Assembly (NCBI RefSeq): GCF_001426525.1
Contig: NZ_LMEW01000001.1
Span: 545,076-609,075 of the forward strand
Length of the DNA: 64,000 bases
Reading direction: 5' to 3'
DNA from: Massilia sp. Root133
GTDB lineage: Bacteria > Pseudomonadota > Gammaproteobacteria > Burkholderiales > Burkholderiaceae_D
Shown piece after piece: positions 54,667 through 63,362 of this stretch; the first letter of the stretch is position 1, and each line of letters begins with the position of its first letter. The notes beneath the pieces are model-generated. The model did not search any database. It was not told the DNA's origin and saw nothing but the letters and a program-made list of their open reading frames with translations. A program made the translations under genes and the position numbers.

Positions 54667-55467
54667 TTACAGTAATGTCTTGGCGATCATGCCGACAGCG
54701 ACCACGGCGGATACCGTGGCGAAGGCTCTTTGCAAATGTGGGCCGGACAGCCGCGCCGACAGCGTGCGGCCGCCGAGCATCCCTGCCAGCGCGCCGGCGG
54801 AGAATGGTAGAGCGATGCCCCACGCGAGCGTGCCGCTGGCCGCGCTGGTGGCGACCCCGGCCGCCGAGATCAGCGCGATGACGGCCAGCGACGTCGCCAC
54901 CGCCGACTGCATCGCCAGGTCGGTATGGCGCTGCAGCGCCGGCACCATCACGAAGCCGCCGCCGACGCCCAGCAAGCCGGACAACAGGCCGGCAATCGAG
55001 CCGGACAGGGCGAGCGCGCGGGCGCACGGACGGGTCCAGATGAAGCGGCCCGTCCCCGCCCCGCGCTGGCAGACCGGCCGGCGTGCTGCTTCTTCTACCG
55101 CAGCGAGATGGCCGGCGCGCGTCTTGCGAAACGTGTTCAAGGCGACATACAGCAGCACCAGCGCGAACAGCACGCCGAGCCAGCGGTTGTCGATGCGGTG
55201 CGCCAGCCACAGTCCGGCAGGGGAGAACAGCATACCCGTCATGGCGATCAGGAGTGCCGCGCGATAGCGCACCACCCCGGCGCGCAGGCCGAGGAGGGCG
55301 CCGAGGGCGGCCGCCATCCCGACCGCCATGAGGCCGATCGGTCCGGCCTGCGCCACGCCGATATGGGTGCCAAATACCAGCAACGGCACCGCGAGGATGC
55401 CGCCGCCCGCCCCGGTCAGTGCCAGGATCAATCCGACCGCCAGTCCGAGTAACAGCGAAGTCAGCAT
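54667..55467 (-). CDS. TauE/SafE-family membrane exporter
   Basis: 266 residues, about eight helices in two repeats (LTGAGGGILAVPLLVFG and GLLGVGGGFVMVPALQRHTD), the TauE/SafE pattern. Such proteins export sulfite or other sulfur anions. Placed between the persulfide dioxygenase and YeeE/YedE genes, sulfite export is the natural role. Confidence 0.92.
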   Translation of the reverse strand: MLTSLLLGLAVGLILALTGAGGGILAVPLLVFGTHIGVAQAGPIGLMAVGMAAALGALLGLRAGVVRYRAALLIAMTGMLFSPAGLWLAHRIDNRWLGVLFALVLLYVALNTFRKTRAGHLAAVEEAARRPVCQRGAGTGRFIWTRPCARALALSGSIAGLLSGLLGVGGGFVMVPALQRHTDLAMQSAVATSLAVIALISAAGVATSAASGTLAWGIALPFSAGALAGMLGGRTLSARLSGPHLQRAFATVSAVVAVGMIAKTLL

Positions 55468-55480
55468 CGCACGGCTCCGG

Positions 55481-55918
55481 TTATGCGGCGCGCGTCCTGG
55501 CCGCGGCGACGCGTCGCTCCAGGAATTCGAACACGACCATCCCGGCCAGCATGGCGCCGGTGAAGATCAGGACCTTGCTCCCGCCCGTGGCCAACGACGC
55601 CAGTGCGGGGCCCGGGCAGAAACCGGCCAGTCCCCATCCGGCGCCGAATGCCAGGCTGCCCAGGACGAGACGGCGGTCGATCCGGCTGACGGTCGGCAGG
55701 CGCATGGCCTCGCCCAGCATCGAGCGCTCACGCGTGCCGGCGAAGCGGAAGGCGACGAGCGCGACCAGGATCGCACCGCCCATGACGAAGGCCAGCGACG
55801 GGTCCCAGCTACCCGCCAGGTCGAGAAACGCCTGGACCTTGGCCGGATCGGTCATGCCCGCGACGATCAGCCCGATCCCGAAGACCAAGCCGACGATGAA
55901 TGCGCTGACGATTTGCAT
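55481..55918 (-). CDS. YeeE/YedE-family sulfur transporter subunit (PmpB-like)
   Basis: 145 residues, four helices. FGIGLIVAGMTDPAKVQAFL and the Cys motif GWGLAGFCPGPALASL match the second half of YeeE/YedE proteins. Pairs with the next gene upstream; such half-size pairs are thought to import or handle thiosulfate or persulfide through a relay of Cys residues. Confidence 0.9.
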   Translation of the reverse strand: MQIVSAFIVGLVFGIGLIVAGMTDPAKVQAFLDLAGSWDPSLAFVMGGAILVALVAFRFAGTRERSMLGEAMRLPTVSRIDRRLVLGSLAFGAGWGLAGFCPGPALASLATGGSKVLIFTGAMLAGMVVFEFLERRVAAARTRAA

Positions 55919-55931
55919 GATTTATTCCTCC

Positions 55932-56363
55932 TCAAGCGGCAAGGTGCCGTATGACGAACACGGTGACAAACCCTGCCAGCATGAACGCGGCAGTCGCGAC
56001 CAGCGAGCGCGGCGACAGGCGGGACAGGCCGCACACGCCGTGGCCGCTGGTGCATCCCGACCCGTAGCGGGTGCCGAGGCCGACCAGTAGGCCGGCGGCG
56101 ATGAGCGTGCCGTCGCCGGCTTCAATATGGGCGGCGGGCAAGGTCCGGAACAGGCCGTAGAGCAGGGGAGCGGCCACCAGCCCGGCCAGGAAAGCGACGC
56201 GCCAGGCGATATCGCCCTGCACCGGGCGCAGGAGACCGCCGAGAATGCCGCTGATGCCGGCGATCCTGCCGTTGAGCAGGACGAATGTCGAGGCGGCCAG
56301 TCCGATCAGCAGCCCCCCGGCCAATGCTGTCCAAGGGGTAAAGTGGGTCCAGTCAATCGTCAT
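55932..56363 (-). CDS. YeeE/YedE-family sulfur transporter subunit (PmpA-like)
   Basis: 143 residues from the ATG at 56363 (GGGAGA upstream). Four helices; [20 protein letters not shown] and the Cys-rich [20 protein letters not shown] are the first-half YeeE/YedE motifs. It overlaps the end of the regulator gene by 11 bases, so it is co-transcribed with it. Confidence 0.9.
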   Translation of the reverse strand: MTIDWTHFTPWTALAGGLLIGLAASTFVLLNGRIAGISGILGGLLRPVQGDIAWRVAFLAGLVAAPLLYGLFRTLPAAHIEAGDGTLIAAGLLVGLGTRYGSGCTSGHGVCGLSRLSPRSLVATAAFMLAGFVTVFVIRHLAA

Positions 56364-56694
56364 TGTCTTCTCCCAGTGGTTGGACACAGTACAGTTGGTA
56401 AAGCACCTGCAGCACCGCGGTGGCTTCCTTGCTCGCGAGGCTGTAGTAAATCTGCTTGCCCTCACGGCGGGTACTCACCAGCTGCTCCTCGCGCAGTACA
56501 CCGAGTTGCTGGGAAAGCGTGGGTTGCTGGATGCCGAGCTTGGATTCAAGATCGCTGACGCAGAACTCACCCTGCGTCAACTGGCACAGCAGCAATAAGC
56601 GGTCCGGATTGCCGAGCACCTTCAGCAAGGCGCAGGCCCGTGCGGCGGCGGCCTGCATGTCCTCCAGGTTGAATTTGTCTTGGTCGTGCGCCAC
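56353..56694 (-). CDS. bigR: BigR/SqrR-type persulfide-sensing ArsR-family repressor
   Basis: 113 residues from a GTG at 56694, chosen because AGGAG stands 7 bases upstream; a TTG at 56715 would add 7. Winged helix with [20 protein letters not shown]. Cys 37 (LLLLCQL) and Cys 103 (LYQLYC) are 66 residues apart, the same spacing as the sulfide-sensing Cys pair of BigR (42/108) and SqrR (41/107). It should repress the operon until persulfides join the two Cys. First gene of its operon. Confidence 0.9.
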   Translation of the reverse strand: MAHDQDKFNLEDMQAAAARACALLKVLGNPDRLLLLCQLTQGEFCVSDLESKLGIQQPTLSQQLGVLREEQLVSTRREGKQIYYSLASKEATAVLQVLYQLYCVQPLGEDNDD

Positions 56695-56711
56695 AGGTTG
56701 ACTCCTCAATT

Positions 56712-56738
56712 TCAATATAGCCGTGAATATTATATTGA
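56712..56738. promoter_or_regulatory. Putative BigR operator (inverted repeat)
   Basis: TCAATATA (56712-56719) and TATATTGA (56731-56738) form a perfect 8-base inverted repeat with an 11-base spacer in a very A/T-rich gap. It lies 18 bases upstream of the bigR GTG and 63 upstream of the divergent methyltransferase, so it could control both. Confidence 0.6.
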
Positions 56739-56800
56739 TTTACGATATATATTTCAATAGAATGATTTCATCGGCGATGATTTTCATGAAAGGGGACAAG

Positions 56801-57436
56801 ATGACGGGCAACCGGTTCGAGGACGCGGCAAGAGTCTGGGACGAACGTTATGACACGTCGGAATTCGTTTTTGGTACCGAACCAAACAGTTATCTCGCCA
56901 GGCATGCGCCTCTTCTGGAGGCTGGCCAGAGTGCCCTCTTGGTAGCGGACGGCGAAGGGCGCAACAGCGTTTGGCTGGCCAGGCAAGGATTGCTCGTGGA
57001 CGCCTTCGACATATCGTCGACGGGCGTTGCCAAGGCCCGCAGACTCGCGCGCGATGCGCGGGTGTCGGTCAACTACCAGGTAGCGGACTGCACCACGTGG
57101 TCCTGGAGTCCGGATGCTTACGACGTCATTGCCGCCATCTTCATCCAGTTCGCCGATCCGGCGCTACGCGTCCGGATCTTCGCCGGAATGACGGCCGCGC
57201 TCAAACCGGGAGGGCTGCTCATCTTGCAGGGGTATACGCCAAAACAGTTGGAATACAACACGGGCGGGCCGGGCGTCCTCGATAATCTGTATACGGAGCA
57301 GATGCTGCGCGCGGCATTCGCATCGCTCGAGATCCTGGAGCTCGAAGAGTACGAGGCCGAACTCGGCGAAGGGAAGCGCCATGCGGGCCTCTCGGCGCTC
57401 GTTGGGATGGTTGCGCGCAAGTCTGCACTTCCTTGA
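56801..57436 (+). CDS. Class I SAM-dependent methyltransferase
   Basis: 211 residues from the ATG at 56801 (AGGGGAC upstream). Starts RFEDAARVWDERYDTSEFVF; motif I is ALLVADGEGRNSVWLARQGL, with DGEGRN replacing the usual GCGxGR; post-motif VDAFDISSTGVAKARRLA; later LKPGGLLILQGYTP. The layout is that of TehB/thiopurine-type methyltransferases of small thiol or metalloid compounds. Divergent from bigR and 80 bases before the ArsA gene. Substrate unknown. Confidence 0.85.
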   Translation: MTGNRFEDAARVWDERYDTSEFVFGTEPNSYLARHAPLLEAGQSALLVADGEGRNSVWLARQGLLVDAFDISSTGVAKARRLARDARVSVNYQVADCTTWSWSPDAYDVIAAIFIQFADPALRVRIFAGMTAALKPGGLLILQGYTPKQLEYNTGGPGVLDNLYTEQMLRAAFASLEILELEEYEAELGEGKRHAGLSALVGMVARKSALP

Positions 57437-57516
57437 AAGGTTGTTCTCGCGCGGACAGTTGAGTATGCTGGCCAAAGCTTGTCTTTCTAGTCTCACTCTA
57501 CTAAAGGCAAAGGCTG

Positions 57517-59553
57517 ATGAAAATCAAAGTCTTGGAAACCGAACGCGAGAAGTGCCAACGCGTCGTTGCACTACTTGAAGACATGGCTCGCGCTACCGGT
57601 GTGTCGATTGATATCGCAGAGGTCACGGACAGGCAGGACATCGAGCGGCTGGGTGCGACCGCGACGCCAGCCATCCTCATCGATGGCGCGCTCGTCCACG
57701 GCGGCAGCATGCCAACACGCGATCAGGCGGCAAACTGGCTCAAGGCGAAAACGCCGGGTTTCCTGGATAGGCCGACCCGGCACCTGTTTTTTACAGGTAA
57801 AGGAGGCGTCGGCAAGACGTCGCTGTCGACCGCGACGGCGCTGGCGCTCGCCGATGCTGGAAAAAGGGTGCTTCTCGTCAGTACCGACGCCGCATCGAAC
57901 CTCGACGAAATGCTGGGCATCGAGCTTCGCAACAAACCCTCTCCGGTGCCCGGCGCACCGGGATTGTCCGTGCTGAACATCGACCCGGACGCGGCCGCCG
58001 AATCGTATCGCCGACGGGTCCTGGCACAGATGGACGCCAGCGCCAGCGATACAGACCGCGCAACTGTGCGTGAACAATTGTCCGGCGCTTGTACTACGGA
58101 GATCGCTTCGTTCGACGAATTTGCCTCCCTGCTGTTCGACGCAGCCGATGACTACGACCATGTCGTGTTCGACACGGCGCCGACGGGGCACACGCTACGC
58201 TTGCTCAGCCTGCCACAGGCGTGGAGCGGTTTTCTGGCCGGTAACGATCGTGGCGCCTCCTGTCTTGGCCCGCATTCGGGCTTGAAGATGCAGGAAGTAC
58301 GCTTCAAGGCTGCGATGGATGCCCTGACCGATCCGGGCCGGACGACAATCATTCTGGTCGCCCGCGCCGACAAGAGTGCGATTGCCGAGGCGGCGCGCAC
58401 GTCGGAGGAATTGCACACGCTCGGCCTGAACAACCAGCGTCTGGTCATCAATGGGGTGTTCCACGCCAGCGATCCCGACGATATGGTCGCGGTTGCCATC
58501 TGGACTCTGGAACAGCGGGCATTGGATGAGATGCCGACATGCCTGCAATCATTACCGCAAGATCAGGTGCCGCTGCGATCGTTCGACACGGTCGGGCTTG
58601 CTGCCTTGCGTGCGCTTTTTACGGCAAATGCGAGCCCGACCATCAAGAGCAATGCCGCCAATGATCCCATCGAGCCGCTGCCCGGCCTGGACGCGTTGGC
58701 CGACGAGCTGGCACTTGCCGAACACGGTTTGATCATGGTGATGGGTAAGGGCGGGGTGGGCAAGACGACCCTGGCCGCCGCCTTGGCGCTCGGTCTGATC
58801 CGACGCGGGAAAACCGTCCACCTCAGCACCACGGATCCGGCAGCGCACCTTGCCGGCACGTTGGATGCGGAGGTGTCTGGTCTGCATGTCGATCGCATCG
58901 ACCCGAAGGTTGAAACCCAGCGCTACATCGCCAAGGTGATGGCAAGCAAATCGTCGGGGTTGAATGCGCAGGAAAAAGCCTTGTTGCTGGAAGATTTGCG
59001 CTCGCCGTGCACCGAAGAAGTAGCGGTTTTTCACGCCTTCTCGAAAATCGTCAACGAAGCCCGGAGTGCCTTCGTCGTGCTCGACACGGCGCCAACCGGG
59101 CACTCCCTGCTGTTGATGGATGCTACCGGTGCCTATCATCGGCAAACGCTGCGCGAATTCGAGGGCCTTGGCAGTGGACGCGTGACCACGCCCTTGATGC
59201 GGCTACAAGATGGAACCTACACAAAGATCATCCTGGTGACCTTGCCGGAAGTGACGCCCGTTTCGCAAGCAGTGGCGTTACAGGACGACTTGCGCCGCGC
59301 CGGCGTCGAACCCTATGCGTGGGTGATCAACAAGAGCATACTTGCTGCCGGCACGCGTGACCCGCTTCTACAGGCGCGGATGGCCGGCGAGCGCGAGCAG
59401 ATGAGACGCGTGGCTGATGGATTGGCAGAGCGTTTGTTCGTCGTGCCCTGGCGTACTACGCCACCAGTTGGCAACCTCGAGTTATCCAGGCTGGTCAGTA
59501 AACCGCAGGACAAGGAAGATGCTGACGACGGGCGGCCAGCGTCGGTTCACTGA
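57517..59553 (+). CDS. arsA: ArsA-type ATPase with N-terminal thioredoxin-like domain
   Basis: 678 residues. Residues 1-78 resemble small thioredoxin-fold proteins of the redox-active disulfide protein 2 family (MKIKVLETEREKCQRVV, then ATPAILIDGALVHGG); only Cys 13 of the usual CxxC remains. Residues about 85-678 are a full two-halved ArsA: Walker A TGKGGVGKTS near 93 and GKGGVGKTT near 410; the three metalloid-binding Cys sites are kept as GACTTEIASFDEF, GASCLGPHSGLK and SPCTEEVAVFHAF. Such ATPases drive arsenite or antimonite export with ArsB. No arsB, arsC or arsD is in the window, so the partner is unknown. Confidence 0.9.
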   Translation: MKIKVLETEREKCQRVVALLEDMARATGVSIDIAEVTDRQDIERLGATATPAILIDGALVHGGSMPTRDQAANWLKAKTPGFLDRPTRHLFFTGKGGVGKTSLSTATALALADAGKRVLLVSTDAASNLDEMLGIELRNKPSPVPGAPGLSVLNIDPDAAAESYRRRVLAQMDASASDTDRATVREQLSGACTTEIASFDEFASLLFDAADDYDHVVFDTAPTGHTLRLLSLPQAWSGFLAGNDRGASCLGPHSGLKMQEVRFKAAMDALTDPGRTTIILVARADKSAIAEAARTSEELHTLGLNNQRLVINGVFHASDPDDMVAVAIWTLEQRALDEMPTCLQSLPQDQVPLRSFDTVGLAALRALFTANASPTIKSNAANDPIEPLPGLDALADELALAEHGLIMVMGKGGVGKTTLAAALALGLIRRGKTVHLSTTDPAAHLAGTLDAEVSGLHVDRIDPKVETQRYIAKVMASKSSGLNAQEKALLLEDLRSPCTEEVAVFHAFSKIVNEARSAFVVLDTAPTGHSLLLMDATGAYHRQTLREFEGLGSGRVTTPLMRLQDGTYTKIILVTLPEVTPVSQAVALQDDLRRAGVEPYAWVINKSILAAGTRDPLLQARMAGEREQMRRVADGLAERLFVVPWRTTPPVGNLELSRLVSKPQDKEDADDGRPASVH

Positions 59554-59957
59554 CATTGCTGCCGCATCATTTCCATATGTTGTAGGCGCATCTCGGGAGA
59601 CATCGCTTGCATGTTCCGTTCCATCATCGCTTGCCGAGCCTGCTCTGTCGGAGCGTCGCGCATGCCGCGGTACATGGCGCACATCGCATCCTTATCCATC
59701 ATCGGCTGTCGTTGCGTAGAGGCGGTGGCATTTCCGCAATCCGTCATCGGGCAGCTGCCATTGCTTCCTGTCATGCCGGCGCCCATCATTCCGCCAGTCG
59801 ACTGGGGGCCACCCGGTAAGCCATTGCCAGCGGTTTCTGCAGATTGATCCGCGTGATGCCGACCATGGTCGCCGTCAGGACTGGCACACGCGACAAGGCC
59901 CGCTGTCGCGAGCAATCCAAGCATCACTCGAAAAGAACGGGGCCGTTTGATTGACAT
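59547..59957 (-). CDS. Met-rich putative lipoprotein
   Basis: 136 residues from the ATG at 59957 (AAGGAG 8 bases upstream). Lipoprotein signal with lipobox LVAC at about residue 24. The mature part has a His pair near the start, a GGMMGAGMTGSNGSCPMTDC segment and a helical C-terminus full of Met (MMERNMQAMSPEMRLQHMEM), as in periplasmic copper- or silver-binding proteins. Metal binding is an inference from composition. It converges on arsA with a 7-base overlap of the ends. Confidence 0.7.
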   Translation of the reverse strand: MSIKRPRSFRVMLGLLATAGLVACASPDGDHGRHHADQSAETAGNGLPGGPQSTGGMMGAGMTGSNGSCPMTDCGNATASTQRQPMMDKDAMCAMYRGMRDAPTEQARQAMMERNMQAMSPEMRLQHMEMMRQQCQ

Positions 59958-60171
59958 GTTCGCGCTCCTTGTTCTGACGTCGAGGTGTGCGCTTAACATA
60001 CTCTTTCATCGCGGGCGGGGCAAGGATTGCGACAGCATGCTTTAACGTGAGATGGCGGCAGAGACCTCGATGCGGGATAATCCTGTCTTTGGATGGCTAC
60101 TGAACCATGCATTCATAACTAATTTGAGTTTGAATTAAGTCAACAGCCACGAATGTAATTTTGAGATATTG

Positions 60172-60222
60172 ATGAAATACCGCAAGCGAACTTTAAGTAC
60201 GGCACCCATGATGGACTGGACG
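60172..60222 (+). repeat. Right attachment-site repeat (attR-like), inside dusA
   Basis: The first 51 bases of dusA. Identical core atgatggactggac at 60208-60221; partner of 45156-45206. The sequence just upstream (59958-60171) is A/T-rich island DNA and must now supply the dusA promoter. Confidence 0.8.
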
Positions 60223-61161
60223 GACCGCCACTGCCGCGTCTTCCACCGCCAGATCACGCAACACACCTGGTTGTATACAGAGATGGTGACGACGGGCGCC
60301 CTGATCCATGGCGACGTCGAGCGCCACCTGCGCTACGACGACGTCGAGCATCCCATCGCGCTGCAGCTGGGCGGCAGCGATCCCGCCGACCTCGCCAAGA
60401 GCGCCAAGCTGGGGGAGCAGTGGGGCTATGACGAGATCAACCTGAATTGCGGCTGCCCGTCCGAGCGCGTGCAGAAGGGGGCGTTCGGCGCCTGCCTGAT
60501 GCAGGAACCGCAACTCGTCGCCGATTGCGTGAAGGCGATGCGCGACGCCGTCAGCATCGACGTCACCGTCAAGCACCGTATCGGCATCGATCACAACGAA
60601 GAATATGGCTTCGTGCGCGATTTCATTGGCACCATCGCCGACGCCGGTTGCCGCACCTTCATCGTCCACGCGCGCAATGCCGTGCTGAAGGGGCTGTCGC
60701 CCAAGGAAAACCGCGAGATCCCGCCGCTGCGCTATGAAGTCGCGTACCAGCTGAAGCGCGAATTCCCCGACCTCGAGATCATCATCAACGGCGGCATCAA
60801 GACCGACGACGAGATCGCCACGCACCTGCAGCACGTGGACGGCGTCATGATCGGCCGCGAGGCATACCATAATCCCTACGTGATGGCCGGCTGGGACGCC
60901 CGTTTCTATGGCGACGCAACCCCGCCGAAAACGCGCGAGCAGGTGCTGGAAGCCATGATTCCATACATCCGCGCCGAGCTGGAGCGCTACGGTCCGCTGG
61001 GCCTGCGCCTGAACAGCATCACGCGCCACATGCTGGGCCTGATGGCCGGCCTGCCGGGCGCGCGCGGCTATCGCCAGTTGCTGTCCGATTCCCGCCGCCT
61101 CGCCGCAGGCAACCCCGATCTCCTCCTCGAAGCCGCCGGCAAACTGCGCCTCGCCGCGTAA
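60172..61161 (+). CDS. dusA: tRNA-dihydrouridine(20/20a) synthase DusA
   Basis: 329 residues from the ATG at 60172. TIM-barrel flavoenzyme reducing uridines in the tRNA D-loop. APMMDWTDRHCRVFHRQIT is the FMN-binding start; INLNCGCPSERVQKGAFGAC carries the catalytic Cys; ITVKHRIGI-type segment, FIVHARNAVLKGLSPKENRE and GVMIGREAYHNPY follow. Complete and intact although an island abuts its start codon. Confidence 0.96.
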   Translation: MKYRKRTLSTAPMMDWTDRHCRVFHRQITQHTWLYTEMVTTGALIHGDVERHLRYDDVEHPIALQLGGSDPADLAKSAKLGEQWGYDEINLNCGCPSERVQKGAFGACLMQEPQLVADCVKAMRDAVSIDVTVKHRIGIDHNEEYGFVRDFIGTIADAGCRTFIVHARNAVLKGLSPKENREIPPLRYEVAYQLKREFPDLEIIINGGIKTDDEIATHLQHVDGVMIGREAYHNPYVMAGWDARFYGDATPPKTREQVLEAMIPYIRAELERYGPLGLRLNSITRHMLGLMAGLPGARGYRQLLSDSRRLAAGNPDLLLEAAGKLRLAA

Positions 61162-61509
61162 GCGCCGCGTAAGGTTGACTTTTAGTTATTTTGCTACCCC
61201 GGTTGCATGAAAATGGCCGGGATGTTCAAAATCCGCTACAAAAAATGTTGCAAACTTTTAATCGTTTGCAACGTTATCCTTGCCCTATAGCAAGAATAGA
61301 CCCATAATCTGGGCTCTTCTCCTTGCATGACATCTAATCCTGTTGTTGTGGTGAAACATAATTACAGCGGTGCATGTTTTCTGTCTGCAAATCGTCGTTT
61401 TGATTTATCCTGACGGAAATACGTAAGTCCACCGGGAAGATGGACTTTCCGTAACAAAAGACAAAGACTCCGGAGCGGGTCTGATCACTTGAAACAGGGA
61501 AGATAAGGA
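61162..61509 (+). promoter_or_regulatory. A/T-rich leader and promoter region of the MCP gene
   Basis: About 350 bases without a gene. A stem can form from ACGGAAA (61413-61419) with TTTCCGT (61446-61452) and AGTCCA (61426-61431) with TGGACT (61441-61446), about 60 bases before the start codon, so it may lie in the mRNA leader. I find no sigma-28 box. Confidence 0.4.
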
Positions 61510-63288
61510 ATGAACTTAGCAAACATGAAGGTCGGCGTGCGTCTGGGCCTGGGTTTTGCCCTCGTGCTCGTGCTGCTGGTTATCGTTACCGTCGTCGGCA
61601 TCCTGCGCATGGCGCAGATCCAGAACCGGCTCGACCACGTCGTGAATGTCAACAATGTCGTCACCCGCCTGGTCGTCGACATGCGTAACAACGTGAGCGA
61701 ACGCGTCACCTCGCTGCGTACCCTGACCCTGATGACGGACCCGGCCGACATGGAGCCGGAACTGAACCGTTTCAAGGAACAGACTGCCAAATACGATGCT
61801 CTGCAACAAAAACTGGCAGCTAAGTTCTCTGAAGAAGCGTTGCCTGAAGAAAAATCCCTGCTGAACCAAGTGAAAGAAGCCGAAGGCGCCGCCATGCCGG
61901 CCATCGCCAAGGCATCGGCACTCTACCTGGCCAATAACGCGATGGACGCCACCCGCGTGATGGTCAAGGAAATCCGTCCTGCCCAGAAGAAGTGGCTGGA
62001 CGGGCTTGACCAACTGGGCAGGCTGGAAGACAAGCTGAACGCGCAGTCCCAGGTCGACGCGGAAGCCGCCTTCGCCAGCGCCCGTAATTTCATGCTCGTG
62101 CTGCTGGCCCTGGCCGTCACACTCGGCATCCTGGCTGCCACCATCATCACCCGCGGCCTGCTGAAGCAGCTGGGCGGCGAACCGGACTACACCGCCAAGA
62201 TCGCCGGCAGCATCGCCGAAGGCGACCTGTCGATCGCCATCGACACCAAGTCGTCGGATCGCGGCAGCCTGCTGATCGAAATGAAACAGATGCGCAACAG
62301 CCTGGTCGACATCGTCAGCCAGGTCCGTCGCGGCACGCATACCATCACCACCGCATCGCGTGAAATCGCAGCCGGCAACACCGACCTGTCGTCGCGTACC
62401 GAACTGCAAGCCAGCTCGCTGGAGAAGACTGCGTCGGCGATGGAAGAACTGACGTCGACCGTGAAGCAGAACGCGGACAATGCCCGCGAAGCGAATCACC
62501 TGGCCGCCACCGCATCGGACGTGGCACGCAAGGGCGGTGACGTGGTGTCGCAGGTCGTCGGCACGATGGGCGAGATCAATAGCTCGGCAAGCAAGATCGC
62601 CGACATCATCGGCGTCATCGACGGCATCGCCTTCCAGACGAACATCCTGGCACTGAACGCCGCCGTCGAGGCAGCCCGTGCCGGTGAACAGGGTCGCGGC
62701 TTCGCCGTCGTCGCCTCGGAAGTGCGTAACCTGGCCCAGCGTTCCGCAGCGGCCGCGAAAGAAATTAAGCAGCTGATCGGCGACTCCGTCGAGAAGATCG
62801 GCCGCGGCAGCAAGCTCGTCGGCGAGGCCGGCGAGACGATGGACGAGGTCGTTGCCAGCGTCAAGCGCGTGACCGACATCATGAGCGACATCGCCAGCGC
62901 CAGCGCCGAACAGAGCGCCGGCATCGAACAGGTCAACCTGTCGATCATCGAGATGGACGGCATGACGCAGCAGAACGCCGCGCTGGTCGAAGAAGCCGCC
63001 GCCGCCTTCCAGAGCCTGCAGGACCAGGCCGCTGAACTGCAGCGCGTCGTCAGCATCTTCAAGCTGGCCGAAGGCGAGGAGCAGGCCATCGTGGACGCAC
63101 CGGCGCCGGCCGCCGCCACCGCCAGCCGCGCTGTCGTCGTCCGCCCGGCCGCCAAGCCGCAGCTGAAGAAACCGGCCGCCGCGAAGGCCAAGAAGCCGGC
63201 CCAGCAGGAACGTCCGGCGGATGCGCCGGCATCGACCGCGAAAAAAGTCGCAGCGGCAGCCGCCAGCGACGATTGGGAAGAATTCTGA
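61510..63288 (+). CDS. Methyl-accepting chemotaxis protein
   Basis: 592 residues. First membrane helix at about 12-35, a periplasmic four-helix-bundle domain, second helix at about 195-217, HAMP to about 270, then the signalling domain with the hairpin tip [20 protein letters not shown] and [20 protein letters not shown]. An Ala/Pro/Lys-rich linker (about 535-585) ends in DDWEEF, the kind of C-terminal pentapeptide that tethers CheR and CheB. Start has AGGGAAGATAAGG. Ligand unknown. The che genes it would signal to are not in the window. Confidence 0.95.
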   Translation: MNLANMKVGVRLGLGFALVLVLLVIVTVVGILRMAQIQNRLDHVVNVNNVVTRLVVDMRNNVSERVTSLRTLTLMTDPADMEPELNRFKEQTAKYDALQQKLAAKFSEEALPEEKSLLNQVKEAEGAAMPAIAKASALYLANNAMDATRVMVKEIRPAQKKWLDGLDQLGRLEDKLNAQSQVDAEAAFASARNFMLVLLALAVTLGILAATIITRGLLKQLGGEPDYTAKIAGSIAEGDLSIAIDTKSSDRGSLLIEMKQMRNSLVDIVSQVRRGTHTITTASREIAAGNTDLSSRTELQASSLEKTASAMEELTSTVKQNADNAREANHLAATASDVARKGGDVVSQVVGTMGEINSSASKIADIIGVIDGIAFQTNILALNAAVEAARAGEQGRGFAVVASEVRNLAQRSAAAAKEIKQLIGDSVEKIGRGSKLVGEAGETMDEVVASVKRVTDIMSDIASASAEQSAGIEQVNLSIIEMDGMTQQNAALVEEAAAAFQSLQDQAAELQRVVSIFKLAEGEEQAIVDAPAPAAATASRAVVVRPAAKPQLKKPAAAKAKKPAQQERPADAPASTAKKVAAAAASDDWEEF

Positions 63289-63308
63289 GCCAGGACGGCT
63301 CGTCCAGC

Positions 63309-63327
63309 GCCGGTGGAGAGCACCGGC
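63309..63327 (+). terminator. Hairpin between MCP and the TonB-C-like gene
   Basis: GCCGGTG (63309-63315) pairs with CACCGGC (63321-63327) around GAGAG, followed by an A-run and a T-run (63331-63348). It may terminate or attenuate transcription into the next gene. Confidence 0.55.
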
Positions 63328-63362
63328 ATCAAAAAAAACTTTGTTTTTCGGGGGTAATAAAA

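Larger units (their letters stand above)
45192..60221. mobile_element. Genomic island inserted in dusA, without a visible integrase
   Basis: The two dusA 5' ends enclose about 15.0 kb of accessory genes: metal transport, flavin electron transfer, sulfide/persulfide defence, ArsA and a methyltransferase. Part of it (about 46.5-48.2 kb and the ends) is clearly more A/T-rich than the rest of the window. dusA-integrated islands are a known class with a dedicated tyrosine recombinase; none is found here, so the island may have lost it or been mobilised by another element. Confidence 0.75.

Noticed and set aside
45192..60221. Prophage at dusA
   Set aside because: No capsid, tail, portal, terminase or lysis genes; the cargo is metal, flavin and sulfur genes only.
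61162..61509. c-di-GMP riboswitch before the MCP gene
   Set aside because: The conserved GEMM core sequences and tetraloop/receptor are absent; only a simple stem-loop is seen.
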